Below are positions 40,629 through 49,601 of a stretch of DNA of 49,841 nucleotides, piece by piece. Numbering within the stretch: position 1 is the stretch's first letter; the number at the start of each line of letters is the position of its first letter. This stretch comes from Candidatus Dependentiae bacterium (lineage in GTDB: Bacteria; Babelota; Babeliae; Babelales; Vermiphilaceae). Both the position numbers and the translations under genes were made by a program. The notes under the pieces were generated by a model. The model was not told the origin of the DNA. It saw only the letters and a list, made by a program, of their open reading frames with translations, and made no database searches. The stretch spans positions 1 to 49,841 of the forward strand of contig JAPLIR010000023.1 in the NCBI GenBank assembly GCA_026389015.1. Reading direction: 5' to 3'.

Positions 40629-41255
40629 TTAATTTTTTGAACAAAGATCATAAAAATACTGCGCTTCTTGAGCAGGATTTTCTGCTTCAACAATGCTTTT
40701 TCCGATAGCCAGTCCATACGGCTTTATGTTTATAATTTCTTCGATAGTGTCTCGACGAATTTTTGCTGAAATGAAGACGGGCACATCGGTGTTACCTTTG
40801 ATCATGTCCCATTTATCCAAAAAGGTGAGCGATTCTTGCTCATCGTACGGTTGGTGGAACAACAAAGCGTTGACACCAAGATTTTTTGCTTCGAGTGCTG
40901 ATTGGCCAAGGGAACTTGCGTCAATCAGGTCGAGCATAACTTTTATATTAAGGTTTTCTGCTGTTGAACACGCAGCATGAATCACATCTTTACCCGTACC
41001 AGCCATTACGGTTACCCAATCAGCGCCAGCTTGAGCAAAGTGGGTGACGGCTTCTTTGGCGCGATCAGCAATTTTGCAGTCAGCCAGTATAGTTTTTTTA
41101 GGAAATGCATTTTTGAATGCGGTAACTGCTTTGACGCCGTGGAGATAAATAAGCAGGGTGCCTACTTCTAGGACATCGGCGTGCGGAGCAACCAGTGTGG
41201 CAATGGCTAAAGCTTTGTCTAGATCAGGCATGTCGAATGATATTTGTAATTTCAT
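40629..41255 (-). CDS. 3-hexulose-6-phosphate synthase-like decarboxylase/aldolase
   Basis: Members of this orotidine-decarboxylase-fold family either join formaldehyde with ribulose-5-phosphate (HPS, reversible) or decarboxylate 3-keto-L-gulonate-6-phosphate. The 208-residue protein has MKLQISFDM, DVLEVGTLLIYLHGV, the catalytic DxK in LADCKIADRAKEAV, AGADWVTVMAGTG and LDLIDASS. The usual ADLKTMD reads ADCKIAD, keeping Asp, Lys and Asp. In organisms without a full oxidative pentose phosphate route, HPS run backwards can supply ribulose-5-phosphate (known from archaea); whether that holds here is inference. No hexulose-phosphate isomerase gene is adjacent. Confidence 0.8.
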   Translation of the reverse strand: MKLQISFDMPDLDKALAIATLVAPHADVLEVGTLLIYLHGVKAVTAFKNAFPKKTILADCKIADRAKEAVTHFAQAGADWVTVMAGTGKDVIHAACSTAENLNIKVMLDLIDASSLGQSALEAKNLGVNALLFHQPYDEQESLTFLDKWDMIKGNTDVPVFISAKIRRDTIEEIINIKPYGLAIGKSIVEAENPAQEAQYFYDLCSKN

Positions 41256-41367
41256 ACTCTCTTATCCTCATATGAATGATTATATAGTCCAGCGTGATCG
41301 TCGTAAAAATATGAGCTTAGTATAACAGCATTTACTGCGTTTGAAAAAACTACATTTTATACTCATA

Positions 41368-42066
41368 TTATGGAACAAGATGCGTTATATAATTTGTTGG
41401 ATTTTGTTTGTAGATATAACGAATCGGTTCAAACAAATGTTTTAAGTTGAGTAAATAGAGTGACTGCGCGGTATGGTTTATGCCTTTTTTAACAAATATA
41501 TCAGGCAATAAAATATTGGCGCCTTCTTGGGCTATAGTTGTGCCAACAGGTACGTACATGTGGACTGGTTTTGCTATAATAATAATGGTTTGTACTGGTA
41601 TTTTTTTATTTTTGGGAAGCTCTGCGGGCTTGGTTTCCCATACGGTTACCTTAGTTTGGTCATCCAACTGTTGCTCAAGGTGGTACATGGTAGCAGGTAC
41701 ATTATCTTCTAACTCCCAATGGTGGACAGTATTGCCGGCCATCATAATAGGGGTAATTTTTGGGGTAATGAGAATATCAACTGATTTTTGTGAGTGTTTA
41801 TAGGGGAACGATAATTGGCCGTATTGGTCTGAAACGTTCAGATAGCCGCCGTAGGTAGCAAAAACGCCGACCACTAATTTTTTATCGATAATGCCATTCA
41901 AACATTGCTCGGCTAAAACGCCGGGCCTTTTTATTTCTTGGCAATAAGTATCGTCAAGCATAGTCGGGTAGGGCCGTAGGTAAAAAACTATGGTTGCATC
42001 GCCAAAGAGCGTGAAATTATAGAAAAAACATGGTAGTATCAGTAATAAAATATTTTTATTTTTCAT
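41368..42066 (-). CDS. Exported protein of unknown function
   Basis: A 232-residue protein starting MKNKNILLLILPCFFYNFTLFGD, a signal peptide. The mature part is beta-rich with several TI/VT strands, two lone cysteines early (DDTYCQEI, AEQCLNG), and proline-flanked hydrophobic strands (VQTIIIIAKPVHMYVPVG). I recognise no domain. The C-terminus is basic and aromatic. It is oriented away from rsmG, with 94 bases between the divergent starts. Confidence 0.7.
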   Translation of the reverse strand: MKNKNILLLILPCFFYNFTLFGDATIVFYLRPYPTMLDDTYCQEIKRPGVLAEQCLNGIIDKKLVVGVFATYGGYLNVSDQYGQLSFPYKHSQKSVDILITPKITPIMMAGNTVHHWELEDNVPATMYHLEQQLDDQTKVTVWETKPAELPKNKKIPVQTIIIIAKPVHMYVPVGTTIAQEGANILLPDIFVKKGINHTAQSLYLLNLKHLFEPIRYIYKQNPTNYITHLVP

Positions 42067-42160
42067 AGGTGTATAGCTTCTTCTTTTTAAGGTTGATCCA
42101 TGACCTCACTAGTAAGCTACCATTATAATAACCACAAAAGCTATGATTTGAGGAACGAAA

Positions 42161-42811
42161 TTGTCTATTGCAGAAAAATTTGGTCAAAATGCCGATACTC
42201 TATGGCAAACATTTATTACTAAAGAAAAGTTAACCGCGGTTCAAGCTGGACAGTTTGAGCGTTATCTGGAAATGTTGCAGGAATGGAATGAGAATATCAA
42301 TCTAACCCGTATCATCGATATTGAGGATATTATTCCTTACCATTTTCAGGATTCCATGCGCGTCGCTAAATATGTTGATTTTAGTAAAGTGCGTGGCGTA
42401 TGTGATATTGGTTCTGGTGCAGGGTTTCCTGGTATTCCCTTAAAAATTTTATTTCCCGATGTGCCGTTTATATTACTTGAAGTAAATAACAAAAAAGTCG
42501 CTTTCCTCGAGGCAGTTATAGCCGAACTTGGTCTTACCGATTGTACGGTTAGTCCTCTTGATTGGCGAACCTTCTTACGACAAACCACCCACACTATAGA
42601 TCTTTTTGTTACTCGCGCATCACTGCAGCTTGAGCAACTGGTCAAAGTATTCAAGCCGAGCTGTCACTATAAAGATGCTCAGCTCATTTATTGGGCATCA
42701 AAGAAGTGGAAGCCTGGTACACAGGAAAAAGCTTATTTGGTTAAGGAACAAGACTATACCGTCGGCACTCAACTCCGTGAATATGCTTTCTTCAGTGGCA
42801 AAAAAGCTTAA
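42161..42811 (+). CDS. rsmG: 16S rRNA m7G527 methyltransferase RsmG
   Basis: Methylates G527 of 16S rRNA. The 216-residue protein has the RsmG signatures YLEMLQEWNENINLTRI, CDIGSGAGFPGIPLKILFP (SAM motif) and LEVNNKKVAFLEAV. Start TTG 42161 is supported by GAGGA 7 bases upstream. Length is normal. The 130 bases after it hold no gene that I can support. Confidence 0.95.
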   Translation: MSIAEKFGQNADTLWQTFITKEKLTAVQAGQFERYLEMLQEWNENINLTRIIDIEDIIPYHFQDSMRVAKYVDFSKVRGVCDIGSGAGFPGIPLKILFPDVPFILLEVNNKKVAFLEAVIAELGLTDCTVSPLDWRTFLRQTTHTIDLFVTRASLQLEQLVKVFKPSCHYKDAQLIYWASKKWKPGTQEKAYLVKEQDYTVGTQLREYAFFSGKKA

Positions 42812-42976
42812 AGCGCTGTGCTATGCCTCGCAAAAAGGGCTATTTCTTGCTAAAAAAGTTTTTTTTGTTACTGTGGTGCCTGTGTAAGGTGAAATTATTT
42901 TAGTCTTGTAATGCCTTGTTCATCAAAGGTTTTTGGGGAATCAATGGATCAACACATTAAGCTAGAGGAATATCCA

Positions 42977-44377
42977 ATGAAAAAAGGACTCATCGCAAGT
43001 TATTTTTCGGGGATTACCGATGCTACTCAAGGTGAAAGTTATTGGAATATTATTCGGTATGCTTTGCCAGAATTTGTTACCGCTTTGCTGCTTTATTCTG
43101 TGCCTATTTGGATTGAGGCTAACTTTATCAGTTATTTAAAAGATACGCCGACATTTGCTACCCTTGGGGCTACTAACAATCTTATGCATTTTTTAATTAA
43201 AATCGGCGAAGGTGTTTCTGTTGGGACCTTGGTGTTAGCCGGCCAATTTAATGGTAAGGCGGATTATCAGGAAGCTGGACGCTCAGTGCGCGATGCGTTT
43301 TGGATTACGTGTGTTTCTGGGGTAATGGTTGCAGGTAGTTTATATCTTGGCGCCTATTGGATTTATAGTTGGCTTGGCGTTCCTACAGAAATTATTGGTC
43401 TTGGCGTTCCTTTTTTACGAATTCGGGCCATAGGTGTTTTCTTTATGTTTATATACTTGGCCTTGGTTGGTTTTGTACGTGGTATAAAAAACACAAGAGT
43501 ACCAATGTATGTCAGCGTGCTTGGTGTATTTGTTGTTATATCGTTGGATTATCTTCTGATCTTTGGAAAATTTGGCTTTCCTGCCATGGGATTGCACGGC
43601 TCTGCGCTTGCAGCAGTTATGCAATATTTGGTTATGTCGGTTGCTGTTCTTGTTTATATTCTTTGGCATCCAGATAATCGTAAGTATGCCGTAGATCTTT
43701 TTTCAGTATTCCGCTCACGCACCCATATGAAAGAGCTTCTTATTCTCAGTTGGCCTGTGATGCTTGATAAAGCTACGCTTGCTGCGGCATATATTTGGCT
43801 TTTGAAAATGGTTGGTCCTATGGGCAGTTGTATGGTTGCCACATTCTGTGTTATTAAAGATATGGAGCGTGTAGCATTAACGCCAGCTCTTGCGTTTGCT
43901 TCGGTTATTACTTTTTTGGTAAGTAATGATTTTGGTGCCAAAAATTGGGATGCTGTAAAAGTTAATATAAAAAAGACAGTCTTTTTGGCTTCAATTTGTG
44001 TAATGGGTATTTTTGTAGTATTTGCTGTTATGCCAACTTACTTTATAGGTTTTTTTGATAAGAAAGGCGAGTTCACGCTATTGGCTGCTCGAGCGTTCCC
44101 TATCCTGAGCATATTATCATTCTGCGATCTTCTTCAAGTGGTGTTGTCCGGTGCCATACGTGGTACAGGGAATGTAAAAATGGTTATGATGGTGCGACTA
44201 TTAGTGTGTGGGTGTATTTTTACGCCATTGTCCTACGCCTTGACGTTTTTGGTAATGGACGATCCGCTGCTGAAATTTATTCTAATCTATGGTACATTTT
44301 ATGTGTGTAATGGCTTAATGAGTGTTATTTATATCAATTATTTCCGCTCTGACCGGTGGAAAAAGAGTGTTGTCTAG
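42977..44377 (+). CDS. MATE-family multidrug/efflux transporter
   Basis: A twelve-helix antiporter of the MATE family, which exports cationic drugs or metabolites using Na+ or H+. The protein is 466 residues from ATG 42977, with family features YALPEFVTALLLYSVPIW, LGATNNLMHFLIKIGEGVSVG, VLAGQFNGK, GFVRGIKNTRVPMYVS and VVLSGAIRGTGN. ATG 42977 has GAGGA 7 bases upstream; ATG 42944 with GGGGA and ATG 42911 are in frame, adding 11 or 22 residues. Substrate unknown. Confidence 0.88.
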   Translation: MKKGLIASYFSGITDATQGESYWNIIRYALPEFVTALLLYSVPIWIEANFISYLKDTPTFATLGATNNLMHFLIKIGEGVSVGTLVLAGQFNGKADYQEAGRSVRDAFWITCVSGVMVAGSLYLGAYWIYSWLGVPTEIIGLGVPFLRIRAIGVFFMFIYLALVGFVRGIKNTRVPMYVSVLGVFVVISLDYLLIFGKFGFPAMGLHGSALAAVMQYLVMSVAVLVYILWHPDNRKYAVDLFSVFRSRTHMKELLILSWPVMLDKATLAAAYIWLLKMVGPMGSCMVATFCVIKDMERVALTPALAFASVITFLVSNDFGAKNWDAVKVNIKKTVFLASICVMGIFVVFAVMPTYFIGFFDKKGEFTLLAARAFPILSILSFCDLLQVVLSGAIRGTGNVKMVMMVRLLVCGCIFTPLSYALTFLVMDDPLLKFILIYGTFYVCNGLMSVIYINYFRSDRWKKSVV

Positions 44378-44387
44378 GAACAAGTGT

Positions 44388-44675
44388 ATGACAAAAATTA
44401 CTAAAGAAGATGTTATAAAAATTGCTCACATGTCTAATATCAAGGTGCATGATAATGAACTTGATCAGTTAGCTAATCAACTTCAACAGGTATTGAGCTA
44501 CGCTGCATGCGTGCAGGAAATCGCCGTTGATGTTCAGGTTTCTGAACGTAAAAACATCAATGTATTGCGCGATGATGTTGTGGTGAAAACTGATTCAGAA
44601 ATTATTCTGGCATGCGCACCCGAATCAGAAGGCCATTACTTTGTTGTTCCTGCTATTTTAGACAGCACCAAATAA
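44388..44675 (+). CDS. gatC: Aspartyl/glutamyl-tRNA amidotransferase subunit C
   Basis: GatC steadies the GatCAB complex, which converts Glu-tRNA-Gln (and Asp-tRNA-Asn) to the amide form. The 95-residue protein has the family pattern ITKEDVIKIAHMSNIKVHDNE, LANQLQQVLSYAACVQEI and NVLRDDVVV. ATG 44388 has AGGA 8 bases upstream; longer in-frame starts lie in the MATE gene. gatA follows after 27 bases. Presence of the complex suggests no glutaminyl-tRNA synthetase (inference). Confidence 0.9.
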   Translation: MTKITKEDVIKIAHMSNIKVHDNELDQLANQLQQVLSYAACVQEIAVDVQVSERKNINVLRDDVVVKTDSEIILACAPESEGHYFVVPAILDSTK

Positions 44676-44702
44676 AATTTTTCTCCTATAAAAAGGCTAT
44701 TC

Positions 44703-46160
44703 ATGAAAACAACTATGGACACGTTGGCATTTGCAACTATTAAAGAACTACGCACCTTACTTGCCGACAGAGAAATTTCATCTCAAGAATTACTCGAATC
44801 ATGCATCAAACGTTTTAGCGTGCATGATGGTGACCTCCAATCAGCATTAGAAATTTTCGAAACTAACTCCATTCTCGAGCGCTCACAAAAACAAGGCATG
44901 CTCTTTGGTATTCCAGGGATCTTAAAAGATAATATTTCCCAAGAAGGCCGCACCTTGACCTGTGCCTCAAAAATCTTAGAAGGTTTCAACGCAGCATACG
45001 ATGCAACGGCTACCGCACGTCTCAAAAAAGAGGGCGCATTGATTCTTGGCCGTGCCAACATGGACGAATTTGCCATGGGAAGTTCTGGCGAAACCTCAGC
45101 GTATCAAAAAACCAAAAATCCTTGGGATTCTTCCCGTGTACCTGGTGGTTCAAGTAGTGGGTCTATTGCTGCTGTTGCAGCCGGACTTGTTCCTTGGGCT
45201 TTGGGTAGCGAAACCGGTGGTTCTGTTCGTTTGCCAGCAGCGTTTTGTGGCATTGTGGGTTCTAAGCCTACTTATGGCTTGGTCTCTCGTTCTGGCCTTG
45301 TTGCCTACGCTTCATCGCTTGACCAAATTGGTGTAGTGACCCGTACGGTGTACGATAACGCTGTAGTGCTTTCTGCTATTGCCGGACACGATCCAAAAGA
45401 TTCTTCATCATTAGCGGTAGAAAAAAAAGATTACACTCAAAGTTTGGATGGCAAAATTCCCGCCAATCTCCGTATTGGTATTGTGGAAAACGCTTTATAT
45501 GCACCGGGCATGAATAGTGAAGTTGTTGTAGCGATTGAAGAAGCTATTAAAGTTCTAGAAGGTTTGGGTGCAAAGACACGTCGCATTAAACTTTCTACCA
45601 TGGACTATAGCGCTGCTACCTACTTTATTTTAAGCCGTGCTGAAGCAGCATCCAACTTAGCTCGTTTTGACGGGGTTCGTTATGGCCTCCGTGACAAAAA
45701 AGCGGCAACCTTAACTGATATGTATTGCAACACGCGTCACGATGGTTTTGGCGCTGAAGTTAAAGCCCGTATTTTGATTGGTAACTATGTTCTTTCAGCT
45801 GGTTATGCCGATGCGTATTATGAAAAAGCTAAAAAAGTACAACGTATGATGTGCAAAGAATTTACTGAGATGTTCAACGAGGTTGATCTGTTGGTAATGC
45901 CTACTCATCCTGAACCAGCATTTAAGTTTGGTGCGTTTGACACTGATAAGTTAGCAATGGATTTGCAAGATTATTTCACCTGCGCTATGAATTTGGTGGG
46001 TATTCCTGCTCTTAACGTGCCATGCGGCTTTACGCAGTCTAACTTGCCTATTGGCTTCCAATTTGCGGGCCCTCACCTTTCTGATGAGTTGATTCTGCAA
46101 GTTGCCCATGCTTATGAGCAAGCGACTCCATGGCATACGATGCATCCAAAAGGTTTCTAG
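44703..46160 (+). CDS. gatA: Aspartyl/glutamyl-tRNA amidotransferase subunit A
   Basis: The glutaminase/amidase subunit of GatCAB. The 485-residue protein has the Ser-cisSer-Lys triad: Lys in GILKDNIS, Ser in GGSSSGS and Ser in ETGGSVRLPAAF, plus ARANMDEFAMGSSGE-type GRANMDEFAMGSSGETSAY and YKPTYG-like SKPTYGLVSRSG. Normal length. gatB is not next; a strong terminator follows. Confidence 0.96.
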   Translation: MKTTMDTLAFATIKELRTLLADREISSQELLESCIKRFSVHDGDLQSALEIFETNSILERSQKQGMLFGIPGILKDNISQEGRTLTCASKILEGFNAAYDATATARLKKEGALILGRANMDEFAMGSSGETSAYQKTKNPWDSSRVPGGSSSGSIAAVAAGLVPWALGSETGGSVRLPAAFCGIVGSKPTYGLVSRSGLVAYASSLDQIGVVTRTVYDNAVVLSAIAGHDPKDSSSLAVEKKDYTQSLDGKIPANLRIGIVENALYAPGMNSEVVVAIEEAIKVLEGLGAKTRRIKLSTMDYSAATYFILSRAEAASNLARFDGVRYGLRDKKAATLTDMYCNTRHDGFGAEVKARILIGNYVLSAGYADAYYEKAKKVQRMMCKEFTEMFNEVDLLVMPTHPEPAFKFGAFDTDKLAMDLQDYFTCAMNLVGIPALNVPCGFTQSNLPIGFQFAGPHLSDELILQVAHAYEQATPWHTMHPKGF

Positions 46161-46183
46161 GATATTCGTAAAATAGAGAAATT

Positions 46184-46221
46184 AAAAAAAGGCCACGATT
46201 GAACAATCGTGGCCTTTTTTT
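46184..46221. terminator. Strong hairpin terminator between gatA and the convergent protease gene
   Basis: Perfect 17-bp stem AAAAAAAGGCCACGATT (46184-46200) and complement (46205-46221), loop GAAC, with T7 at the 3' side on both strands, so it can serve both convergent genes. Confidence 0.92.
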
Positions 46222-46239
46222 ATTTAAATCTAAAGTATT

Positions 46240-46875
46240 TTAGCGACAAAGCCATATATAATCTCGCAAAGCTTGGTAAGCATGCGCGCCATCATTTCTA
46301 CCTGCTCGATCGGGTATAATTTGTGTGGCAGTATTGTTATAAATGGCAAAAGCGGATACTAATTTTGATATGGGATAGCCGATTGATAAAGGTTTTAGTG
46401 TATTTGGATGATATTTATTGAGTAATGTTAAACTTGCGATACTCGCGAGTGTGCCAAATAAGGGACCTGCTAAATTTACGGCTATTCTTTTTAAGCAGCT
46501 GCTTTGTGGATTGCTTGCATATGCTGATTGTTGTTTTGCGAGATCAATTTCGGTATAGCCAATCGCAGGATTGAGTCCACAAACTGTTAATCCTGGTAGT
46601 TTCAAGAGAGGTTTTCTGTTATTATAACCACCAATATTAACATGGAATGGTTGGCCGAAAAGAATTTTGAGCATAAGAGCATGGCCGACTTCATGGGCTG
46701 TGGTAATAGCCATACCAATACTATATGCCAACAAGCAGTCTTTTGAAAAGCTTGTGACGTTCTTTACAGCAGATGAAGCAAATTCATTTACCCTTGTCCA
46801 ATTCATCCCATTGCATGTTTGGGACGATATGAGTACAAGAAAAAATAATGCTAGCGATCTCTTAGTAGTATTCAT
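46240..46875 (-). CDS. M50-like (site-2 protease type) membrane metalloprotease
   Basis: A 211-residue protein beginning MNTTKRSLALFFLVLISSQTCNG, a signal peptide or first membrane helix. A zinc site HEVGH stands in AITTAHEVGHALMLKILFG, inside a second hydrophobic helix, and a later NLAGPLFGTLASIASLTLL helix and PDRAGRNDG near the C-terminus fit the M50 layout (HExxH plus Asn/Pro/Asp motif). M50 proteases cut proteins within membranes. Similarity outside the zinc site is weak, so the family call is tentative. Start 46875 is chosen for GGAGG 8 bases upstream. Confidence 0.7.
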   Translation of the reverse strand: MNTTKRSLALFFLVLISSQTCNGMNWTRVNEFASSAVKNVTSFSKDCLLAYSIGMAITTAHEVGHALMLKILFGQPFHVNIGGYNNRKPLLKLPGLTVCGLNPAIGYTEIDLAKQQSAYASNPQSSCLKRIAVNLAGPLFGTLASIASLTLLNKYHPNTLKPLSIGYPISKLVSAFAIYNNTATQIIPDRAGRNDGAHAYQALRDYIWLCR

Positions 46876-46996
46876 TTTTGAGTCCTCCATAAGACTTATT
46901 TGAATTGTAAATTTTGACTTTGTTATTTAATTAAAAATTAATACATATTTCTATTATGAACTATTCGTGGTCTTTTGCAACAGGGGGGTCCTTTCA

Positions 46997-47024
46997 TTGA
47001 TTAGATCGCATAAAATGGTATTAT
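46997..47024 (+). promoter_or_regulatory. Candidate promoter of the gene at 47079
   Basis: TTGATT (46997-47002), 16-base spacer, TATTAT (47019-47024), about 55 bases before the start codon and in the gap between divergent genes. Confidence 0.4.
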
Positions 47025-47078
47025 TATTAATAGATGCAGGACATTTCTATCGATTATACAGAATTTAGGGATATCTCA

Positions 47079-47558
47079 ATGAAAAAATTACTATTGTTTA
47101 TGGTATTATGTACCTTTTCTTTAGCGCATGCTGATAACTTGGCAGATGCGATTAGAGAACAGGATATTAAAAAGATTGGAATTGAGATGCAGCAGCGAAA
47201 TTACTTAGCTGCTTTACGGCCAAGATACTTAGAGGTGGCAGAAGAAAATGTTCGCTTTAGAAGAGATTGTTTGGTATCGCAACGAGCCAATCCTCGCATG
47301 CATGACAGCTATATGCCAATTGTTATAAGTGCAATTTTTCCGACTACATTTTTGGCCTATTCTGCAGTAAAGGAAGAAGCATCTGTGGTAAATCAAATTT
47401 TGTTTGCAGCTTCTCTTACGGTACTATTGGGTCAAATGTATCTTGGGCACTATAAACAGACTCTGCAATGTGAGCTTGAATATGATAGTGCGTTAAGAGC
47501 CAAAGATTTAATTACGCATTGTATGTCATTTCCATGCACCCCTTTGCCTAAAGGGTAA
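47079..47558 (+). CDS. Exported/membrane protein of unknown function
   Basis: A 159-residue protein. MKKLLLFMVLCTFSLAHA is a signal peptide with an AHA cleavage site; DNLADAIREQDIKKI follows, resembling the start of an ankyrin-like helix pair, then a charged helix and two hydrophobic segments (YMPIVISAIFPTTFLAYSAV and ILFAASLTVLLGQMYLG). Five Cys in the protein. No family recognised. AGGGAT lies 7 bases before ATG 47079; an in-frame ATG at 47034 would add 15 polar residues before the signal. dus starts 3 bases after its stop. Confidence 0.7.
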   Translation: MKKLLLFMVLCTFSLAHADNLADAIREQDIKKIGIEMQQRNYLAALRPRYLEVAEENVRFRRDCLVSQRANPRMHDSYMPIVISAIFPTTFLAYSAVKEEASVVNQILFAASLTVLLGQMYLGHYKQTLQCELEYDSALRAKDLITHCMSFPCTPLPKG

Positions 47559-47561
47559 ATT

Positions 47562-48527
47562 ATGAGTTACTGGAACGGGTCTATTAAGATCGGCAACCTT
47601 GAATTTCCACGTTTTATTGGTGGGCCACTCGATGGCATTACCGATTCGCCATTTCGTAAGTTAGTACGAGAATTCTCTTCGTCCGAGCTTTTATATACCG
47701 AAATGCGCCATGTTGCGTGCATAGCCAACGATAAAGGTGGCCAAAGAGCCTTAAAATTCGAGCAGCTGGAACGCCCCCTTAACTATCAAGTTGCTGCAAA
47801 CTCTACCCTGTATATCGAAAAAGCCTGCGATCTTATTCTGGCTAAAGGGGTAGATATGATCGACCTTAATATCGGCTGCCCGGCAAAGAATGTGATCGGC
47901 TCAGGTTCCGGTTCGGCTTTAATGGCAAATGTGCCTCGACTCAAAGAAATTGTAACCCTATTTCGCAAAAAAATTCCTAACATCCCTTTTACCGTAAAAA
48001 TTCGTGCCGGCTTCAAATCCCAAAATGCTGTTGAAGTGGCAAAACTTCTTGAAGATTGTGGCGTTGATGCACTTGCAATTCACCCGCGCTTACAGACCCA
48101 ACGCTTTGAAGGTCGCCCTGATTACGCTCTTGCGGCCGAAGTTAAACAAGCAGTAAAAGTTCCCGTAATTATTTCTGGTGGTGTGGTCAATTGGGCTACC
48201 GCCAAAATGATTCACGAACAAACTGGTGTTGATGGCTATCTCATTGGCCGTGGTATTTGGTCTCGCCCTTGGAAGCTCCAAGAATTGCGTGAGCATTCAC
48301 AGGGTAGGGAATATTTGGCTGATAACACAATAGTATTGCATTCCGCATTAAAACATTTAGATTATATGCTTGCGCATTATGGTAATCATGGTCTCTATAA
48401 TTTTAGAAAACATTTACCATTTTATATCAAGGGTGCACCCGATGCAGCAACGATTCGTGAGCGTTTGGTTGTTTCTCACTCAGCGGAAGAAGTACAAGAA
48501 GGTCTAAAAAGTTTTTTTAGGATATAA
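47562..48527 (+). CDS. dus: tRNA-dihydrouridine synthase
   Basis: Reduces uridines in the tRNA D loop using FMN and NADPH. The 321-residue protein has the barrel start FIGGPLDGITDSPFRKLVRE (20), the catalytic Cys in LNIGCPAKNVIGSGSGSALM, VKIRAGF, AIHPRLQTQRFEG, and the FMN phosphate site ISGGVVNWATAK with YLIGRG. Length is normal for DusB-type enzymes. mreC follows after 3 bases. Confidence 0.93.
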   Translation: MSYWNGSIKIGNLEFPRFIGGPLDGITDSPFRKLVREFSSSELLYTEMRHVACIANDKGGQRALKFEQLERPLNYQVAANSTLYIEKACDLILAKGVDMIDLNIGCPAKNVIGSGSGSALMANVPRLKEIVTLFRKKIPNIPFTVKIRAGFKSQNAVEVAKLLEDCGVDALAIHPRLQTQRFEGRPDYALAAEVKQAVKVPVIISGGVVNWATAKMIHEQTGVDGYLIGRGIWSRPWKLQELREHSQGREYLADNTIVLHSALKHLDYMLAHYGNHGLYNFRKHLPFYIKGAPDAATIRERLVVSHSAEEVQEGLKSFFRI

Positions 48528-48530
48528 ACG

Positions 48531-49601
48531 GTGCGTAAGAAAAGGCGAGGCGGTTTATTTTTTAAGGTGTGTGTGTTGGGCTTAACAGCTTGGACTGCGC
48601 ATTATTGTTTTTCAAATGCTAATACCCTAGAAACTATCTCATCATATGTTATGTACCCTGTTTTGGTTGCACAACATAAACTCATCGCTCCTATAAAAGC
48701 TTTATTTGATAATCGTCGTTCGATGCAAGAAATGCATGTGTTGTTGCAAAGCATGCAAGCTGAGCGAGACGAACTTCTTGCACAAAATGTCCAACTCAAT
48801 TCTTTAATGAGCTACAATGAAGAAATCAAAGAGCTCATGCTTTTCAAAAAACAGTACAATAATGCCGATGCTATTTTGGCACAAGTTTTAGTTAGACATT
48901 TTTCTGACCAGTCCCATTATTTTTTAATCGATAAGGGCAGTAATGCTGGCATGAAGGTTGATATGGTGGCGATTTACAAGCAATGTTTGCTGGGCAAAGT
49001 AGTAGAAGTGCAGCCGCTGTATAGCAAGGTAATGCTTGTCACTGACACGGTGTGCAAAGTTGCTGCGTATTGTGCGCATACACAAGCAAGTGGCATTCAC
49101 GAGGGCAACAACCAAGAGCAGATGACTGGCTTGCGCTATGTGAGCCACCTTACTGAAATTGAGACAGACGATTTGGTGCTTTCTAGTGGCGATGGTTTAG
49201 TATTCCCCAAAGGGTTCGCCTTGGGCAAAATTTCTTCATGTACGCCCGAGGGATTATTTTATGATGTTACCGTCAAACCGTTGTTAGATCTTCGTAGAAT
49301 AGAACATTGCTTTATTATTCAAAAAGGTGCGGTCATGGGATTAGATGTTAATCCTGGATTAATGGCTTTGTGCGAAGAACACGAAAACAATATGCATGAA
49401 CAAAAACAGCTCGCTCAAGTGAGTGTGCAGAACCAAGAACCTATCAAAATTGCTCCTATCGCTATGGAGCTCATGATGCCATTGCCGATGCAAGAGCCTG
49501 TTGTGTCTGTACAGGAATTAGTGCAACAACAGCGTTATGCCGCGCAGGATTTTTACGATTTCAAGCCAGTCATAGAATTACTGAACAACACCGTTGCTTA
49601 A
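48531..49601 (+). CDS. mreC: Rod shape-determining protein MreC
   Basis: MreC links the MreB cytoskeleton to the cell-wall elongation enzymes. The 356-residue protein has a basic cytosolic start and one membrane helix (about 9-26), a coiled coil (about 60-100) and the beta domain with ILAQVLVRHFSDQSHYFLID (20), IDKGSNAGMKVDM, LGKVVEVQPLYSKVMLVTD and SSGDGLVFPKGFALGKI. The last 85 residues are a Glu/Gln/Met-rich tail not usual in the family. Start GTG 48531 with TAGGAT 8 bases upstream. mreB and mreD are not in the window. The 3' end overlaps the convergent sppA by 24 bases. Confidence 0.93.
   Translation: MRKKRRGGLFFKVCVLGLTAWTAHYCFSNANTLETISSYVMYPVLVAQHKLIAPIKALFDNRRSMQEMHVLLQSMQAERDELLAQNVQLNSLMSYNEEIKELMLFKKQYNNADAILAQVLVRHFSDQSHYFLIDKGSNAGMKVDMVAIYKQCLLGKVVEVQPLYSKVMLVTDTVCKVAAYCAHTQASGIHEGNNQEQMTGLRYVSHLTEIETDDLVLSSGDGLVFPKGFALGKISSCTPEGLFYDVTVKPLLDLRRIEHCFIIQKGAVMGLDVNPGLMALCEEHENNMHEQKQLAQVSVQNQEPIKIAPIAMELMMPLPMQEPVVSVQELVQQQRYAAQDFYDFKPVIELLNNTVA

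Noticed and set aside
42606-42887. Open frame overlapping the rsmG end and the following gap
   Set aside because: Mostly an out-of-frame copy of rsmG; the part beyond rsmG is short and basic without a ribosome site.
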